Assembly: GCA_963966185.1 (NCBI GenBank)
Contig: CAWZYM010000032.1
Coordinates: 108,501-172,500 of the forward strand
Length of the DNA stretch: 64,000 bases
Direction of reading: 5' to 3'
Source of the DNA: Rhabditoides inermis
Lineage: Eukaryota > Nematoda > Chromadorea > Rhabditida > Rhabditidae
Shown one piece after another: positions 38,891 through 51,505 of this stretch. The notes under the pieces are model-generated. The model searched no databases, was not told the DNA's origin, and saw nothing but the letters and a program-made list of their open reading frames with translations. A program made the translations under genes and the position numbers. The first letter of the stretch is position 1; each line of letters starts with the position of its first letter.

Positions 38891-41800
38891 CTACTTGTCG
38901 GTCGGCTTGCTCCTCTTCACTCCGTCCTCGATCAGTCTCAGCATAGCCGGGTAGTGCGGCTCGTACTCACTCTCTCCCCTGGCGTGCACAGACTGGGAGT
39001 AGGAAGAGAGCAGACCGGACAGGAACGAGTACCTGCACACAGCCATTCTCTCTCTCTCTCTCTCTCTCTGCCTCGCCCACCTCTCTTCGTCGCTCCTCTC
39101 CGCACACCACTCCGCATACTCAGATGGCTGCCAGTCGACAGACTCGTGCGGGGACTGAAACACACTCCCCCTTCCTCTCTCCCCCCCTCTGCCTACCTTG
39201 ATGCTGGGTCCGCTCTCTGCGAGCATGCAGTGCAGTATGATCCACTCTGGCAGCTGCTCGCTCGCCCGCATCTGCGCGGCAGGCAGGGCGATCGACTCGA
39301 GGAGTTGCTCTGGTCGGGGGTAGGCAGAGGGGGCGGAGAGGGAGGAGGCGGCGGACAGCAGCGCGTGCAGGTCAGAGTGCTGCTGCTGCCGGGTCGCCTC
39401 GTCGCGCGGGCGACACAGAGACGCGTGCACAACGAACCTGCCGCCACCGATCACCCTACACTCACTCACTCACTCCACACACTCCACACACCTGTCAATC
39501 ACAAAGTCCACCAGCGGGGCGAAGCCATCCGTCTGCTGTAGAACCGCCGTGAGATGGGTGGCGTGCAGGGCAATCTGAATGGAGACAATGAGAGAAGATA
39601 GAGAGAGGGGGGGGAGCGCGGCCACTCACTCTTCCCAGGTACTCGCAGCACTCGTGCATATAGGGCGACAGTCCGCCCCTCTTTCCCTTGCCCCCATCCT
39701 TGTGCTGGCTCGCAAAGATTGCGATGAGAGACGAGCGCGCCGCCGCAATCACCTGATTCACCTGTAACAATCACTAATAAATTAAGATAAAATATATCAA
39801 AAGTCCTTCTGAACTCGATTCTGGAAGTGGACTCAGATAACAATCACTATTTAACCGGATAACCCAACCTACCGCCTCGGTCTGTACTGCGATGAGTGCG
39901 TTGCTCTGTGCGGGCCAGTGTGCCGAGAGGGCGGCGGCCGCGCCCAGCAGACGGTAGTTGCACACCTGCGCAGCCGTCAGACGGTCGCCTGCAAGCAGAC
40001 CCTACCTCTCTCCGCCCCTCGGTATGTCATCTTGTTCGCATCATCCTCTATTTGTTATAGTACAGATGCATTTTGATGGTATTTGTGATAGCGCATATAA
40101 ATGCTATCCGTGTGATCGATAGTGGTTCATTGCGAGAAACCTTTCTCCCTTCCCCCCTCACCCACCCATGAGCATGGCGTCGCTGCCCATGTCGAGTTCT
40201 CCCTCGATGCGCCTCGCCAGCATGTCCATGCACTTGGACGCACTGCGCGCCATCTCCTCCCGCAACTCCCCGTCCCACTCCACACGGGACAGCTCCGACG
40301 ACAGCGCAGACGACAGCTGCAGCACATCATACAGTTCAACAGGAAATGTATAAAAATACAGTTTCTGTCAATGAGCACATCCATCCCGCCTTACCACATC
40401 GACGAAGGCGGCTCCCTGTGGTCCGGAGAGGTCGTGGGTGGAGACGAGCTGGTGCAGCCTGGCGAGCGCGTGGCTCATCACACCCGTCTTCAGGGGGCGC
40501 AACGCATCGAGCAGGGGCTGCACGGGCGAGCCGCCCATCTTGCCCGGCTGGTGAGACGACGACGCGCCAGCAGAAGACAACACGCGACACATCTGCTGCA
40601 CGAACCTGCAACAACGCACTCGTATAGGAGGAGCAAGAGAGAGGGGGAGAGAAAGGAGAGGGGGAAGGAGGGAGAGACCCGCTTGCCACCTGAGTGCGAA
40701 TGGCGCATCAACGGGCACCCTGGCGCGAACGATCCTCGCCAGTTTCTCCGCCAGCTTCCCCAGCTGAGTCGGGCCGAGCAGCGCGCACTGCTCTGCAACC
40801 ACCACACACTCTCCACACCCCCCGTCTCCCCATACCCACCCAGCTGATTGTTGATTGCTCTGACGGCGGGTGCGAGTTGCTTGGGCGCCTGTTCGGTGCT
40901 GGCGGCGAGTTCGACGAGTTGCGAGTCTGCGTTGGCTGCGAGTGCGGTGACGAGTGAGTCGAGTTCGGAGTCGAGCATGCCGAGGTTGGAGAGGGCGCGC
41001 GTCGCTGCCGCAACGAAAGATGCGTTCAGAGAGTCGAGCGCCCCGCGAAGCTCCTCGGCCGCTAGGGCACGCACCCTGCAACAAGACCAAATTATCATAG
41101 CATAGATCATGATTAGATTCATCTTGCCATTACGGCAACGTATTCGTTCACCCACCTGTTGGCAGCCGACTTGAGCTTGTCTGTGATGGTGGGCTTGAGC
41201 CATGTGATGTGCATCAGCTGTGGGTTGTCCTCCACTATGCCGCGCAGCTGGAATCACACAGTCCATCTCCCCTTCCACAATACGCCCACCTCGCAGATGA
41301 TCTCACTCCTCTTCACCAGCTCTGTGCGCTTCTCAAACGACTCCATCAGCTCCTCGCACCTGAACAAAGACTGCTCTCTCTCTCTTTCTCTTTCTCTCCC
41401 CCCCCCCCTCTCTCTCTCTCCACCTGGCCGCGTCCGCCAGCAGATTCCTCTGTGTGAATGCCGTCTCGAGTGCCTCTGTCTGTGCCCTGTACTCCGTCGC
41501 CAGCTCTCCAAGACGAGACGCCAGACGGTCACAGCTCACGTGGATCTACACATAACTGTACCATACAGTCGTCCCCTGTCTACCGTACCTCGCTCATCTC
41601 TGCGTGCACTCCCCTCTGTGTCTTCTCCAAGGCCTCGAGGGCAGTTGTCTGGGCCAGGAGACGCGACAGGTTCTCCTCCACCTCAACATGGTCGATGAAG
41701 CCAAGTAGTGTCGCCTTGTACTCACCCCCTTCCGCAGCTGTTTGTTGACCGTGTCATCGATGCGACCGACCCTCTGTAGGACGGCGTCCGCGTTCAGATC

Positions 41801-41934
41801 GTCGCTCCGAACGATCCTCAAACACCCACTCCTCCCTCCCTGCTCCTCCACTGCTCCACCCACCTCTCCAGGTACTCCTGCTCCTTTATCCGACCCCAGA
41901 TGAAGTCCTCCAGCTCATCCTCCAATGTACGCAT
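38891..41934 (-). CDS. cogc-5: Conserved oligomeric Golgi complex subunit 5 (COG5)
   Basis: Subunit of lobe B of the COG tethering complex for retrograde intra-Golgi transport. About 16 exons form one frame from MRTLEDELEDFIWGRIKEQE to EDGVKRSKPTDK. Family-specific segments include LKPTITDKLKSAANR, SPYMHECCEYLG, LVDFVIDRFVVHASLCRP, WCAERSDEERYSFLSGLLSS and the C-terminal YSQSVHARGESEYEPHYPAM, which aligns with the COG5 end ([21 protein letters not shown] in vertebrates). Much of the protein is predicted helical. A possible upstream N-terminal exon is not excluded, since the frame stays open above the ATG, but TTCAG directly before the start suggests trans-splicing there. Confidence 0.88.
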
Positions 41935-42180
41935 CCTGAATTCGATCATAGCAAATTCAGATTCAGGTGTGATAGATATTGCAGGGTATTTGCAACCCGA
42001 ATACATTAAAATAAAACACATGTAAAATTAAAAATAAAATTTATACATCGAAACAATAATCAGACCTTTGAAAAACAAAACACACATAACAACGAAAACA
42101 ACAAATCCTAGCGAACAAAATGACTACGCGTTATATCTACCTACATGATATGAGCCTCTCTTCTTCCCTCTCTACTCCCT

Positions 42181-43870
42181 CTACCCCTTGACCTCCACCT
42201 TGGCCAGGTTGTTCTTCTCGATGTGCACCGACGGCTTCACCTCGGAGATGATTCCTCTGGCAATGGTGGCCTTGTGTTTTCCCTCCCTGAGAGTGAATGG
42301 GATGCCCTTCCTCAGTGGCATGTCCTTCATCAGAACCATCGTCGCCGTCGTGTGCTCCCCGGGCATCAACATATCCTGCTCCATGTCAAACCGAGCAACC
42401 TACAGAAACACCGTCATGTCAATTAAAACCGAGTGAATACAGAACGCATGTAATCAAACAGCATTGTATAGCCCACCTGATCCCAGGTGCTGCAGAAGAC
42501 CTTGTCGGTGAAGCCGGTGCGGATGCCGGTCCTCCGGCCGTTCTCCTCCTCGCTCAGAAGATACAGCTCAGCCTTCACGTGGTTCGTCATCGTCACGGCG
42601 CCAGTGTGGCCCAGCCACATGCCTCAACACAAACATCATCCCCTTCCTCCATCTCTCTCTTACCTCGCTTCACCGAGTCCGCCTTCACTCCCCTGCACAG
42701 CACTCCGCAGTGATCGCCCGCCCGCACCTCAACAGAAAAGCACTAGACTACGTACGAGGATAGAACCCCCACCTCCTTGACGGCCTTTCCGAATACGTGT
42801 ATGTCGGAGGCGGTGGTGGTGACTGTCTTGCCGTCTCCCTTGATCTCCAGCTTGTCTCCCTTCTTCAGCACTCCCCTCTCGATCGTGCCCACAATCACAG
42901 TACCCCTGCCAGTGATGGCAGTGCGAGACGCCACCGGCATCACAACTGCCTCGTTCTACAAATACATCATACATATGTACTTAAACAAAATACAAACGAT
43001 GAATCGATAACAAAAAAGTACCTCGAGTCTGTCTGGTTCGGGAACGGCGTCGAGGGCGGCCATCAGCTGTTCCACACACGACGTGTCCGCACCCTCCAAC
43101 GCAGCCAGCGCGGAGCCGCGGATCACAGTCGCCTGCTCGCCTGAACGGACCACTCCCTCCACTCCCCTCCTTCCCACACTCACCCTCGAATCCATGGATG
43201 TCGAGCAGCTCGCGCGCCTCGATCTCCACGAGGTCGAGCACGTCCTCCTCCACCAGGTCGGCCTTGTTGATGAACACGATGATGTTCTTGAGTCCGATCT
43301 GGCGGGCGAGTATGAGGTGCTCCTTTGTCTGTGCCATCACTCCGTCCGTCGCCGCGATCACCAGCACCGCCGCGTCCATTTGCGACGTGCCGCAGATCAT
43401 GTTCTACACCAACACGAAACTGATTGAAACTTCATTCCAGCCTCACCTTGATGAAGTCGGCGTGTCCGGGGCAGTCAGTGTGCGAGTAGCGGCGCGCGTT
43501 CGACTCGTACCCGATGTGCGCAATGTTGATCGTGATACCACGCTTCTTCTCTTCCTTTCCCTTGTCGATCTCGTCGAACTTGATCGCCTTAGCCTTGCCT
43601 CAAACAGAACACTACGAGTGAAGAATGGAACACATTCGACCCACCCTGCTTGGCGAGTACGGTGGTGATGGCCGCAGTGAGCGTGGTCTTTCCGTGGTCG
43701 ATGTGGCCGATCGTTCCCACGTTCATGTTGATCTTCTTCTGCTTGTCGCCGGCGGGCGCGGCGGCCAGTCCGCGGATCAGCTGCGTGTTGTATGCGTTGA
43801 AGCCGGAGCGGAGCATCGCCGACGAGCGGACGAGCGAGCGACCCGCGCACAGCCACGGAGCCAGACTCAT
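42181..43870 (-). CDS. tufm: Mitochondrial elongation factor Tu
   Basis: GTPase that delivers aminoacyl-tRNA to mitochondrial ribosomes. Eight exons. The first ~45 residues ([20 protein letters not shown]) look like a mitochondrial targeting peptide. GTP-binding motifs are intact: [16 protein letters not shown] and NKAD. Domains 2 and 3 follow ([47 protein letters not shown]). After the bacterial-type end ([10 protein letters not shown]) there is an extension of only ~18 residues, [18 protein letters not shown]. Nematodes have two such factors, and the short tail resembles EF-Tu2 rather than the long-tailed EF-Tu1 (family knowledge). It heads a three-gene minus-strand cluster. Confidence 0.92.
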
Positions 43871-45095
43871 TTTCAAGCTCACGGAGTACCCTGAAAAACT
43901 TATTCACATGCTGAAACAAACAAACGTCGAAATTTGCCGACAACAACCTATCAACATGGAAATCAAAATCGTGTTGGCGAAATGTACGAGAGAGTACGCA
44001 GAAATCAGAGAGTACCAGACTACAGAGAAGTCAGAAGGAGCGATTAAATTTTAAATTGAAGTCAATCAGTCCACATCAATGATAATATTTTATGTTTCTT
44101 GAAATAATTTTACAAAATTAATAAAATATTAACTAAAATATTTTGGTCACTAAAAACAAAAATACACATCAATTGCAGAATTTTTTCACAGATTGTAAAT
44201 CAGATTAGATAAAACATTACAGATTTCTGCAAACATTAACTTTCACATAAATTTAATTGAATTGTTCGTCAGATATTGTGAGATAGAAAAAAGAGGTGTT
44301 AATTGTCTGCCTACTTATTATGAAAATCTTTTTCTAGATATTTAGTTTCTCCTCAAGTTACATAAATGTCATCAATCATAGTGAGTTTGTACACGGATTG
44401 TAGTGCGTGTCCACGAAACTTTGTTACCTGCGTCTTGTTTATTTGCTTTTCCGCCTGATGGTCCCATTCCTGTAATGGGATGACGGCACGTGGAAATGAC
44501 TCGCGCACTTCCTCTCTCCCATTTACTCTCTCTCTCTCTCTCTCTTTATCTTTCTCTCTCCCACTTGAATCTCTGACTCATTCTATCTAGCCATCCATCT
44601 CTCAGTTTTCTCATCTGTCCAGTCATCGTCAGCACAAAGAACCTCAAGTACGTTCTAAATCCGTCGTACGATCTTCAGAAATATGCGGACGTTCTAACTT
44701 GCCCTAATATCAAATGGATGTATGATACTTGAATTGGGAAACGGACCCTGGATTGGAAATCGGTAGCGACAAGCATTCAACCCGCACAACTTTGTGATAT
44801 TCTCACGTCGGATGAAATGTGCTTCCTCCAACTCTCGTTTCCCTCCGAGGACTCCTCAATCTAGCTAAAAGATGCGACTTTCGCCTCTCAAGATTCAAGA
44901 ATCACCGATTGCGCACACTCTATTGGCTCTATTGCCCCTCTCTTTCGCTCCCCAAAGACAAAGAAGAAACAATCAAATCACGGGATGAACTCGGGGGCAG
45001 AAGTCAGACTCCGGCGGGGGGGGGGGGGGCAGTAGTCCCCCTCCTCCAGACTAGCCCATCGTAACCAACAATCCAATTACAACAATTATGTGGCA
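43871..45095. other. Intergenic region upstream of EF-Tu
   Basis: No recognised gene. The left part is AT-rich and includes the EF-Tu 5' sequence; an acceptor TTTTTCAG lies near 43891. A CT run is at ~44528-44560 and a run of about 12 G near 45019-45030. The 81-codon ORF at 44819..45064 has no homology that I recognise. Confidence 0.5.
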
Positions 45096-45500
45096 TGTTC
45101 GTATGTGCTCTGGGAATCAGAGTGACTATTTTCAATGTCCACGCACTACATTTCTTTCAGAATGTTTTCTCCTTTGTTGGGAATACATTCTGTACACTCA
45201 TCTCTATATACGAACTTTATGAGTTATTCCCATGTCACTCCGCTCACATAAACACCTAGTAATGCGCCTACTTCATACATGTCACATTACTTCTATACAC
45301 CCCCGTATGCCGTATGCAACCTTTTCAACAAAATGTCTCACGCATTTTAGTTTTCCGACAATCACAATTACTACAGTATATTTTTTGTGGTGATAACATT
45401 TCACTTCCGTTGGTGCTAATACCCGCTCATCCATATTAGTTCTTTTTTTCTCGAATCACTGTTTTCGTCCGTCACCCAAATCGGCTTCATTGTATCACTC
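45096..45500. repeat. Duplicated segment A, copy 1
   Basis: 405 bp that recur, apparently without change, at 50496..50900. It is not obviously a transposon: no terminal repeats or target duplications are visible at its ends, and the flanks differ immediately (CACTC|ACC here, CACTC|TCT in copy 2). Confidence 0.9.
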
Positions 45501-47950
45501 ACCAATCCACATTAGCATATTATTACTCGGAATATGGAATATATTATGCCAGCAATCCATAATCTCGGAAATCCCACTAGCTCTGCAAAAATATAACTAA
45601 TCCACTTTTGAAAACAATCGTCACTGTTTGTTTTGTTTCGTGGAACACGTGAAAGAGTAATGCTTTATCTCCGAGGAAAAAGTGAATAAGTCGGAAAGGG
45701 AAGGGGGAGGCATCGCTTCGATCTTCCCCTCCTTCCTTCACTCGCGTCACTAGATCCAGCGGCGGATAGCATAATAGTATAATTATTGGATTCGCAGTCT
45801 GCGCGGAGCTCGCATTCCATCCAGCCATACACACTCCATCCATTCCCATTTGTCCAACGCCGCTTTTTGAAATCCTCTGCGAAACAAATGACTTGCAGCC
45901 GCTGTTCCGGTGGTAGACTCACCACATACCACATTATATTGCCTTTTGCTCACACACTTTTCTTTCATGAGAAAAAAAAACAGAAATATAAGGAAAATTC
46001 GAATCCCATATCGTGCAGACTAATTGCAATGATACCTCTTTTTACGCTGCATATTTGGCCGTATTCGGATCATATCTTCACTATACTCTGCGTTCCGCGG
46101 ATATGAAGATGAAGCATCCTAATCCCAATAACAGAGCTACAGAGCTCTCTCTAACTACTGTTCCTCTATATCTCGGTTAATCTTTGCTCGCTGCAGATCT
46201 TGTTCCAAGTTGTTATGGGTCATTAGTAAATCATACAACATACAACATACCATCATACAATCATATCATGTGCGATGAGATAATGATAGATGATGTGTTC
46301 TCTTTCTTTCTCTCCTCTCTCTAATCCGATCCACTCAGCTCTCTCCTCCTCCCTTTCTTCTCGACCTTCGTATAGAAACCATGTACCATGTGTTCTGTAT
46401 AAGCACTAATCAGCATGTGACAAGAGATAGTACCACATACCATGTCACTCTCCCCCTCCCCGTTCTCTCCAGTCCCCAGGGAACCCGGACCACCCCCGGC
46501 AGTGTCTGCGTGTGTCCATCTGTTGTCCTCTTGTCGTCACTCTCAGAAAGCAGGCGCTCCCACGAGCCGACCAGCCCCAATGCAACACTCGCAAGCACGA
46601 AAGCCGTATGTGTCGTTCTCTCCTCTCCTAAGCTCCATCCTCCCACACTCACTCACTCACTCACTCTCCCACTCCCACTCCGATATATTCACCCTTCGGT
46701 CAAGATTCCAGCTTCCTCTTCTCCTTCTGGTCTATAGTCCACAATCGTAGTGTGGCAGACATTCCGGCTGCTGGACGCAGGGCTCGTAAGTAGTGAGTAG
46801 TAGCTAGTATCATGCTGGCTGCAGGGCTAGTAGCTGCTTCTTCTCGCTCTGCTCCTGTGCTCATCCCGTGAGAACCACTCCACTATCCGGAATCGGCAAT
46901 GAGGCGATGCATCGCATTTGTGACGAGCACAATGGCATGCCGTCACTCTCTCAAAGAGATTTCGGAGGGCAAATTGCACAGCGGCACGACTCCAAAACAG
47001 CGAATTAGCATAGCGTGGCGTTGTTGGTTGTGCGCTGGCGGCCCCTCCCCCTTTCTTTCTCCTCGTCTGATCCCTCGTTCATGCATTCCACATGCTATCA
47101 CCTCATCTGCTCGCATTCCCGCTGGTTGGTGTCTCTGTCTTCACTCCTCCACGGATTCCCGCCTTTGTCTCACAAATCCCCTCACTAGTAGAAGTAGAAG
47201 CTCTGTTGTAAGTCGTCTGATCGTCACTGTCACTAATGAATGCATAATCTAGCGCTCTTTGTGACTTTGTTCTAACTGATTTATGTTCTAACTAACGCAT
47301 GCGTACATGTACATCACTCGACTTTAAATCGCCAAAGTGCGCCCACACATTCACATAGTAGCTCCTCGTCATCATTCTCCTCCTTCTCCCTCCTTCTCCT
47401 CCTTCTCCTCCTACTACTCTTCCTCCTCCTCCTCCTCCTTCTCCATCTATTTTCACCCGCCCGCTCGCCAGTTATAGCACTCGAATGGTGCTCGTATATG
47501 TAATTGTGTCTGTCTTTCTCTGTCATTGTGTCATAGTGTCATTGTGTCCTCTGGAAACGACTCCTTCCCTATTGGGGTCTTCTCATTGCCCCATTGACTC
47601 CCCCGACCACGTCGCTTTAGAAAATTAACCCCACTTTTACCCTCCGTTTTCTGCCTGTTATAGTACTACTGGGAACACGTTCGTATTCTCACGCTCAGAG
47701 TATGCCTCTCTTCAATGAGCACTTTATAGTCTGGCTGCACCAAGTGTGCCACTAGTGAGACTCTTCATGATATCACCGAGTGTCGAATTGAGTCAGCTCG
47801 CCGTGTCCGGTTGCCTCCTACTCGTTCTGCTCCACTGCTCCTCCCCTGATCCTCCTACTTCTCCTTCTCCGCCCTCCAATTACTCCCGCACTCCGCACTC
47901 TCGGAATCGCGCGCGACGATATCTGATCCCGCAACACTCATTAGCACTCC
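45501..47950. other. Intergenic region with no recognised gene
   Basis: About 2.4 kb with short ORFs only. CT-rich blocks, TCACTCACTCACTCAC near 46650 and a CTC-rich stretch near 47385-47440 are the only structured sequence. It may belong to the upstream region or outron of the neuropeptide gene. Confidence 0.45.
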
Positions 47951-50032
47951 CCACAGTACTCGCAGTCCTCCTGCTCCTCTCCCCCTGCTCCTCTTCCCTG
48001 CTCCTCCTCCTCTGCTCCTCCTTCCCCTGCTCCTCTCCCCCTGCTCCTCCTCCTCTGCTCCTCCTTCCCCTGCTCCTCTCCCCCTGCTCCTCTTCCCTGC
48101 TCCTCCTCCTCTGCTCCTCCTTCCCCTGCTCCTCTCCCCCTGCTCCTCCTCCTCTGCTCCTCCTTCCCCTGCTCCTCTCCCCCTGCTCCTCTTCCCTGCT
48201 CCTCCTCCTCTGCTCCTCCTTCCCCTGCTCCTCTCCCCCTGCTCCTCTTCCCTGCTCCTCCTCCTCTGCTCCTCCTTCCCCTGCTCCTCTCCCCCTGCTC
48301 CTCTTCCCTGCTCCTCCTCCTCTGCTCCTCCTTCCCCTGCTCCTCTCCCCCTGCTCCTCTTCCCTGCTCCTCCTTCCCCTGCTCCTCTCCCCCTGCTCCT
48401 CTTCCCTGCTCCTCCTCCTCTGCTCCTCCTTCCCCTGCTCCTCTCCCCCTGCTCCTCTTCCCTGCTCCTCCTCCTCTGCTCCTCCTTCCCCTGCTCCTCT
48501 CCCCCTGCTCCTCCTCCTCTGCTCCTCCTTCCCCTGCTCCTCTCCCCCTGCTCCTCTCCCCCTGCTCCTCCTCCTCTGCTCCTCCTTCCCCTGCTCCTCT
48601 CCCCCTGCTCCTCCTCCTCTGCTCCTCCTTCCCCTGCTCCTCTCCCCCTGCTCCTCCTCCTCTGCTCCTCCTTCCCCTGCTCCTCTCCCCCTGCTCCTCC
48701 TCCTCTGCTCCTCCTTCCCCTGCTCCTCTCCCCCTGCTCCTCTTCCCTGCTCCTCTCCCCCTGCTCCTCCTTCCCCTGCTCCTCTCCCCCTGCTCCTCTT
48801 CCCTGCTCCTCCTCCTCTGCTCCTCCTTCCCCTGCTCCTCTCCCCCTGCTCCTCCTCCTCTGCTCCTCCTTCCCCTGCTCCTCTCCCCCTGCTCCTCTCC
48901 CCCTGCTCCTCTCCCCCTGCTCCTCCTTCCCCTGCTCCTCTCCCCCTGCTCCTCTTCCCTGCTCCTCCTCCTCTGCTCCTCCTTCCCCTGCTCCTCTCCC
49001 CCTGCTCCTCCTCCTCTGCTCCTCCTTCCCCTGCTCCTCTCCCCCTGCTCCTCTTCCCTGCTCCTCCTCCTCTGCTCCTCCTTCCCCTGCTCCTCTCCCC
49101 CTGCTCCTCTTCCCTGCTCCTCCTCCTCTGCTCCTCCTTCCCCTGCTCCTCTCCCCCTGCTCCTCTTCCCTGCTCCTCCTCCTCTGCTCCTCCTTCCCCT
49201 GCTCCTCTCCCCCTGCTCCTCTTCCCTGCTCCTCCTCCTCTGCTCCTCCTTCCCCTGCTCCTCTCCCCCTGCTCCTCTTCCCTGCTCCTCCTCCTCTGCT
49301 CCTCCTTCCCCTGCTCCTCTCCCCCTGCTCCTCTTCCCTGCTCCTCCTTCCCCTGCTCCTCTCCCCCTGCTCCTCTTCCCTGCTCCTCCTCCTCTGCTCC
49401 TCCTTCCCCTGCTCCTCTCCCCCTGCTCCTCTTCCCTGCTCCTCCTCCTCTGCTCCTCCTTCCCCTGCTCCTCTCCCCCTGCTCCTCCTCCTCTGCTCCT
49501 CCTTCCCCTGCTCCTCTCCCCCTGCTCCTCTTCCCTGCTCCTCCTCCTCTGCTCCTCCTTCCCCTGCTCCTCTTCCCTGCTCCTCTTCCCTGCTCCTCCT
49601 TCCCCTGCTCCTCTCCCCCTGCTCCTCTTCCCTGCTCCTCCTCCTCTGCTCCTCCTTCCCCTGCTCCTCTCCCCCTGCTCCTCCTCCTCTGCTCCTCCTT
49701 CCCCTGCTCCTCTCCCCCTGCTCCTCTTCCCTGCTCCTCCTCCTCTGCTCCTCCTTCCCCTGCTCCTCTCCCCCTGCTCCTCTTCCCTGCTCCTCCTCCT
49801 CTGCTCCTCCTTCCCCTGCTCCTCTCCCCCTGCTCCTCCTCCTCTGCTCCTCCTTCCCCTGCTCCTCTCCCCCTGCTCCTCTTCCCTGCTCCTCCTCCTC
49901 TGCTCCTCCTTCCCCTGCTCCTCTCCCCCTGCTCCTCTTCCCTGCTCCTCCTCCTCTGCTCCTCCTTCCCCTGCTCCTCTCCCCCTGCTCCTCTCCCCCT
50001 GCTCCTCCTCCTCTGCTCCTCCTTCCCCTGCT
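47951..50032. repeat. 2.1-kb CTC-rich VNTR
   Basis: Tandem array of 13-15-bp words, CTGCTCCTCTCCCC, CTGCTCCTCTTCC, CTGCTCCTCCTC and CTGCTCCTCCTTCCC, in higher-order blocks of roughly 55-60 bp repeated some 35 times. The plus strand is almost pure pyrimidine with a G in each CTGCTCC. Both strands are open over the array because of its composition. It lies ~1.5 kb before the neuropeptide gene. Confidence 0.92.
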
Positions 50033-50238
50033 ACACATCATTCACAGGCTGCTCCCTTCTCCGTGCCAATCTGCCATTCATCAATCCCTTTCTATTCCCA
50101 TGCCTTCTGTCGCCGCGCATCCTTCCACCATTATGTTTTCGCTTTTCGCTTTTCATCCTCTCATATACTAACCAATTGCCCCCCCCCCCCCGCAATCCCA
50201 CCGATTCAATCATCGCCCACTTTCGCATTCCAGTCTCT

Positions 50239-50243
50239 CTCTG

Positions 50244-50279
<36 letters not shown>
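50239..50279. repeat. (CT)n microsatellite
   Basis: A CT run with two TG interruptions, directly before duplicated segment B; a C12 homopolymer lies ~50 bp upstream. Confidence 0.8.
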
Positions 50280-50283
<4 letters not shown>

Positions 50284-50289
50284 GCCACC

Positions 50290-50496
50290 CTCTTTCAATT
50301 TCCCTCGTTTAGTCAAAACATTCTCACAGTCCGTCGCCACAGCCTTACACTTTCAACCTTCATAAACCCTTACCAAGTGCGTTTTTCATATAAATGTAGT
50401 ATGTATAGGTCACAATAACATAACAATTTTTGACACGCGCTAGCAACAGCAGCAGTAAAACATTAACTATCATATGGTCATAAAAATCGTGTCCGT
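50290..50496. repeat. Duplicated segment B, copy 1
   Basis: 207 bp from CTCTTTCAATTTCCC to ATCGTGTCCGT that recur at 50900..51106 without visible change. Segment A copy 2 lies exactly between the two B copies. Confidence 0.9.
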
Positions 50497-50900
50497 GTTC
50501 GTATGTGCTCTGGGAATCAGAGTGACTATTTTCAATGTCCACGCACTACATTTCTTTCAGAATGTTTTCTCCTTTGTTGGGAATACATTCTGTACACTCA
50601 TCTCTATATACGAACTTTATGAGTTATTCCCATGTCACTCCGCTCACATAAACACCTAGTAATGCGCCTACTTCATACATGTCACATTACTTCTATACAC
50701 CCCCGTATGCCGTATGCAACCTTTTCAACAAAATGTCTCACGCATTTTAGTTTTCCGACAATCACAATTACTACAGTATATTTTTTGTGGTGATAACATT
50801 TCACTTCCGTTGGTGCTAATACCCGCTCATCCATATTAGTTCTTTTTTTCTCGAATCACTGTTTTCGTCCGTCACCCAAATCGGCTTCATTGTATCACTC
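50496..50900. repeat. Duplicated segment A, copy 2
   Basis: Second 405-bp copy of the segment at 45096..45500, same orientation, placed between the two copies of segment B so that the local order is B-A-B. Confidence 0.9.
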
Positions 50901-51106
50901 TCTTTCAATTTCCCTCGTTTAGTCAAAACATTCTCACAGTCCGTCGCCACAGCCTTACACTTTCAACCTTCATAAACCCTTACCAAGTGCGTTTTTCATA
51001 TAAATGTAGTATGTATAGGTCACAATAACATAACAATTTTTGACACGCGCTAGCAACAGCAGCAGTAAAACATTAACTATCATATGGTCATAAAAATCGT
51101 GTCCGT
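50900..51106. repeat. Duplicated segment B, copy 2
   Basis: Second 207-bp copy of segment B. It continues into unique sequence (AATTGGACTGTCTGC) leading to the neuropeptide gene, so this is probably the original location. Confidence 0.88.
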
Positions 51107-51203
51107 AATTGGACTGTCTGCTATCTTCCACCTCACACCACTGCCACAATACCACAATACTGATCTCCATATTTTGCAGAATTTACTTATTACACAAACG
51201 TCA

Positions 51204-51208
<5 letters not shown>

Positions 51209-51247
<39 letters not shown>
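51209..51247. repeat. (CT)n microsatellite
   Basis: A pure CT run about 260 bp upstream of the neuropeptide start codon. Confidence 0.85.
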
Positions 51248-51248
<1 letters not shown>

Positions 51249-51505
51249 AAAAATGAGCAATCGCACAATGACAAGACGCCAGGAAAAAAGGGACTAATCC
51301 GCCGCTCGATCTCACATGAACTACTGTCTTACAGCTTACAGCAACACCCGCCTCCTATTACATTACATCCATTACTTACTTGTTTACTGTGCAACAGCTC
51401 TAGTATTACCTCCGCATTGTTTGCTCTGTTCTGTAGACTCGCGTTTCTCTTTCTTCTGACGTCAACATCAATCTTTCTGCCTTGCAGGTAACCTCGCAGT
51501 ACAGT

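Noticed and set aside
44819..45064. 81-codon ORF and other short ORFs in 44-47.9 kb
   Set aside because: No signal peptide, domain or splice support; length expected by chance.
47951..50032. CRISPR array
   Set aside because: Repeats are contiguous without unique spacers and the genome is eukaryotic.
47746..50283. 845-codon Pro/Ser/Leu/Cys-rich ORF (+) and 728-codon Glu/Arg/Gly-rich ORF (-)
   Set aside because: Both exist only because the VNTR lacks stops in these frames; no conserved domain, no introns or flanking coding sequence supports them.
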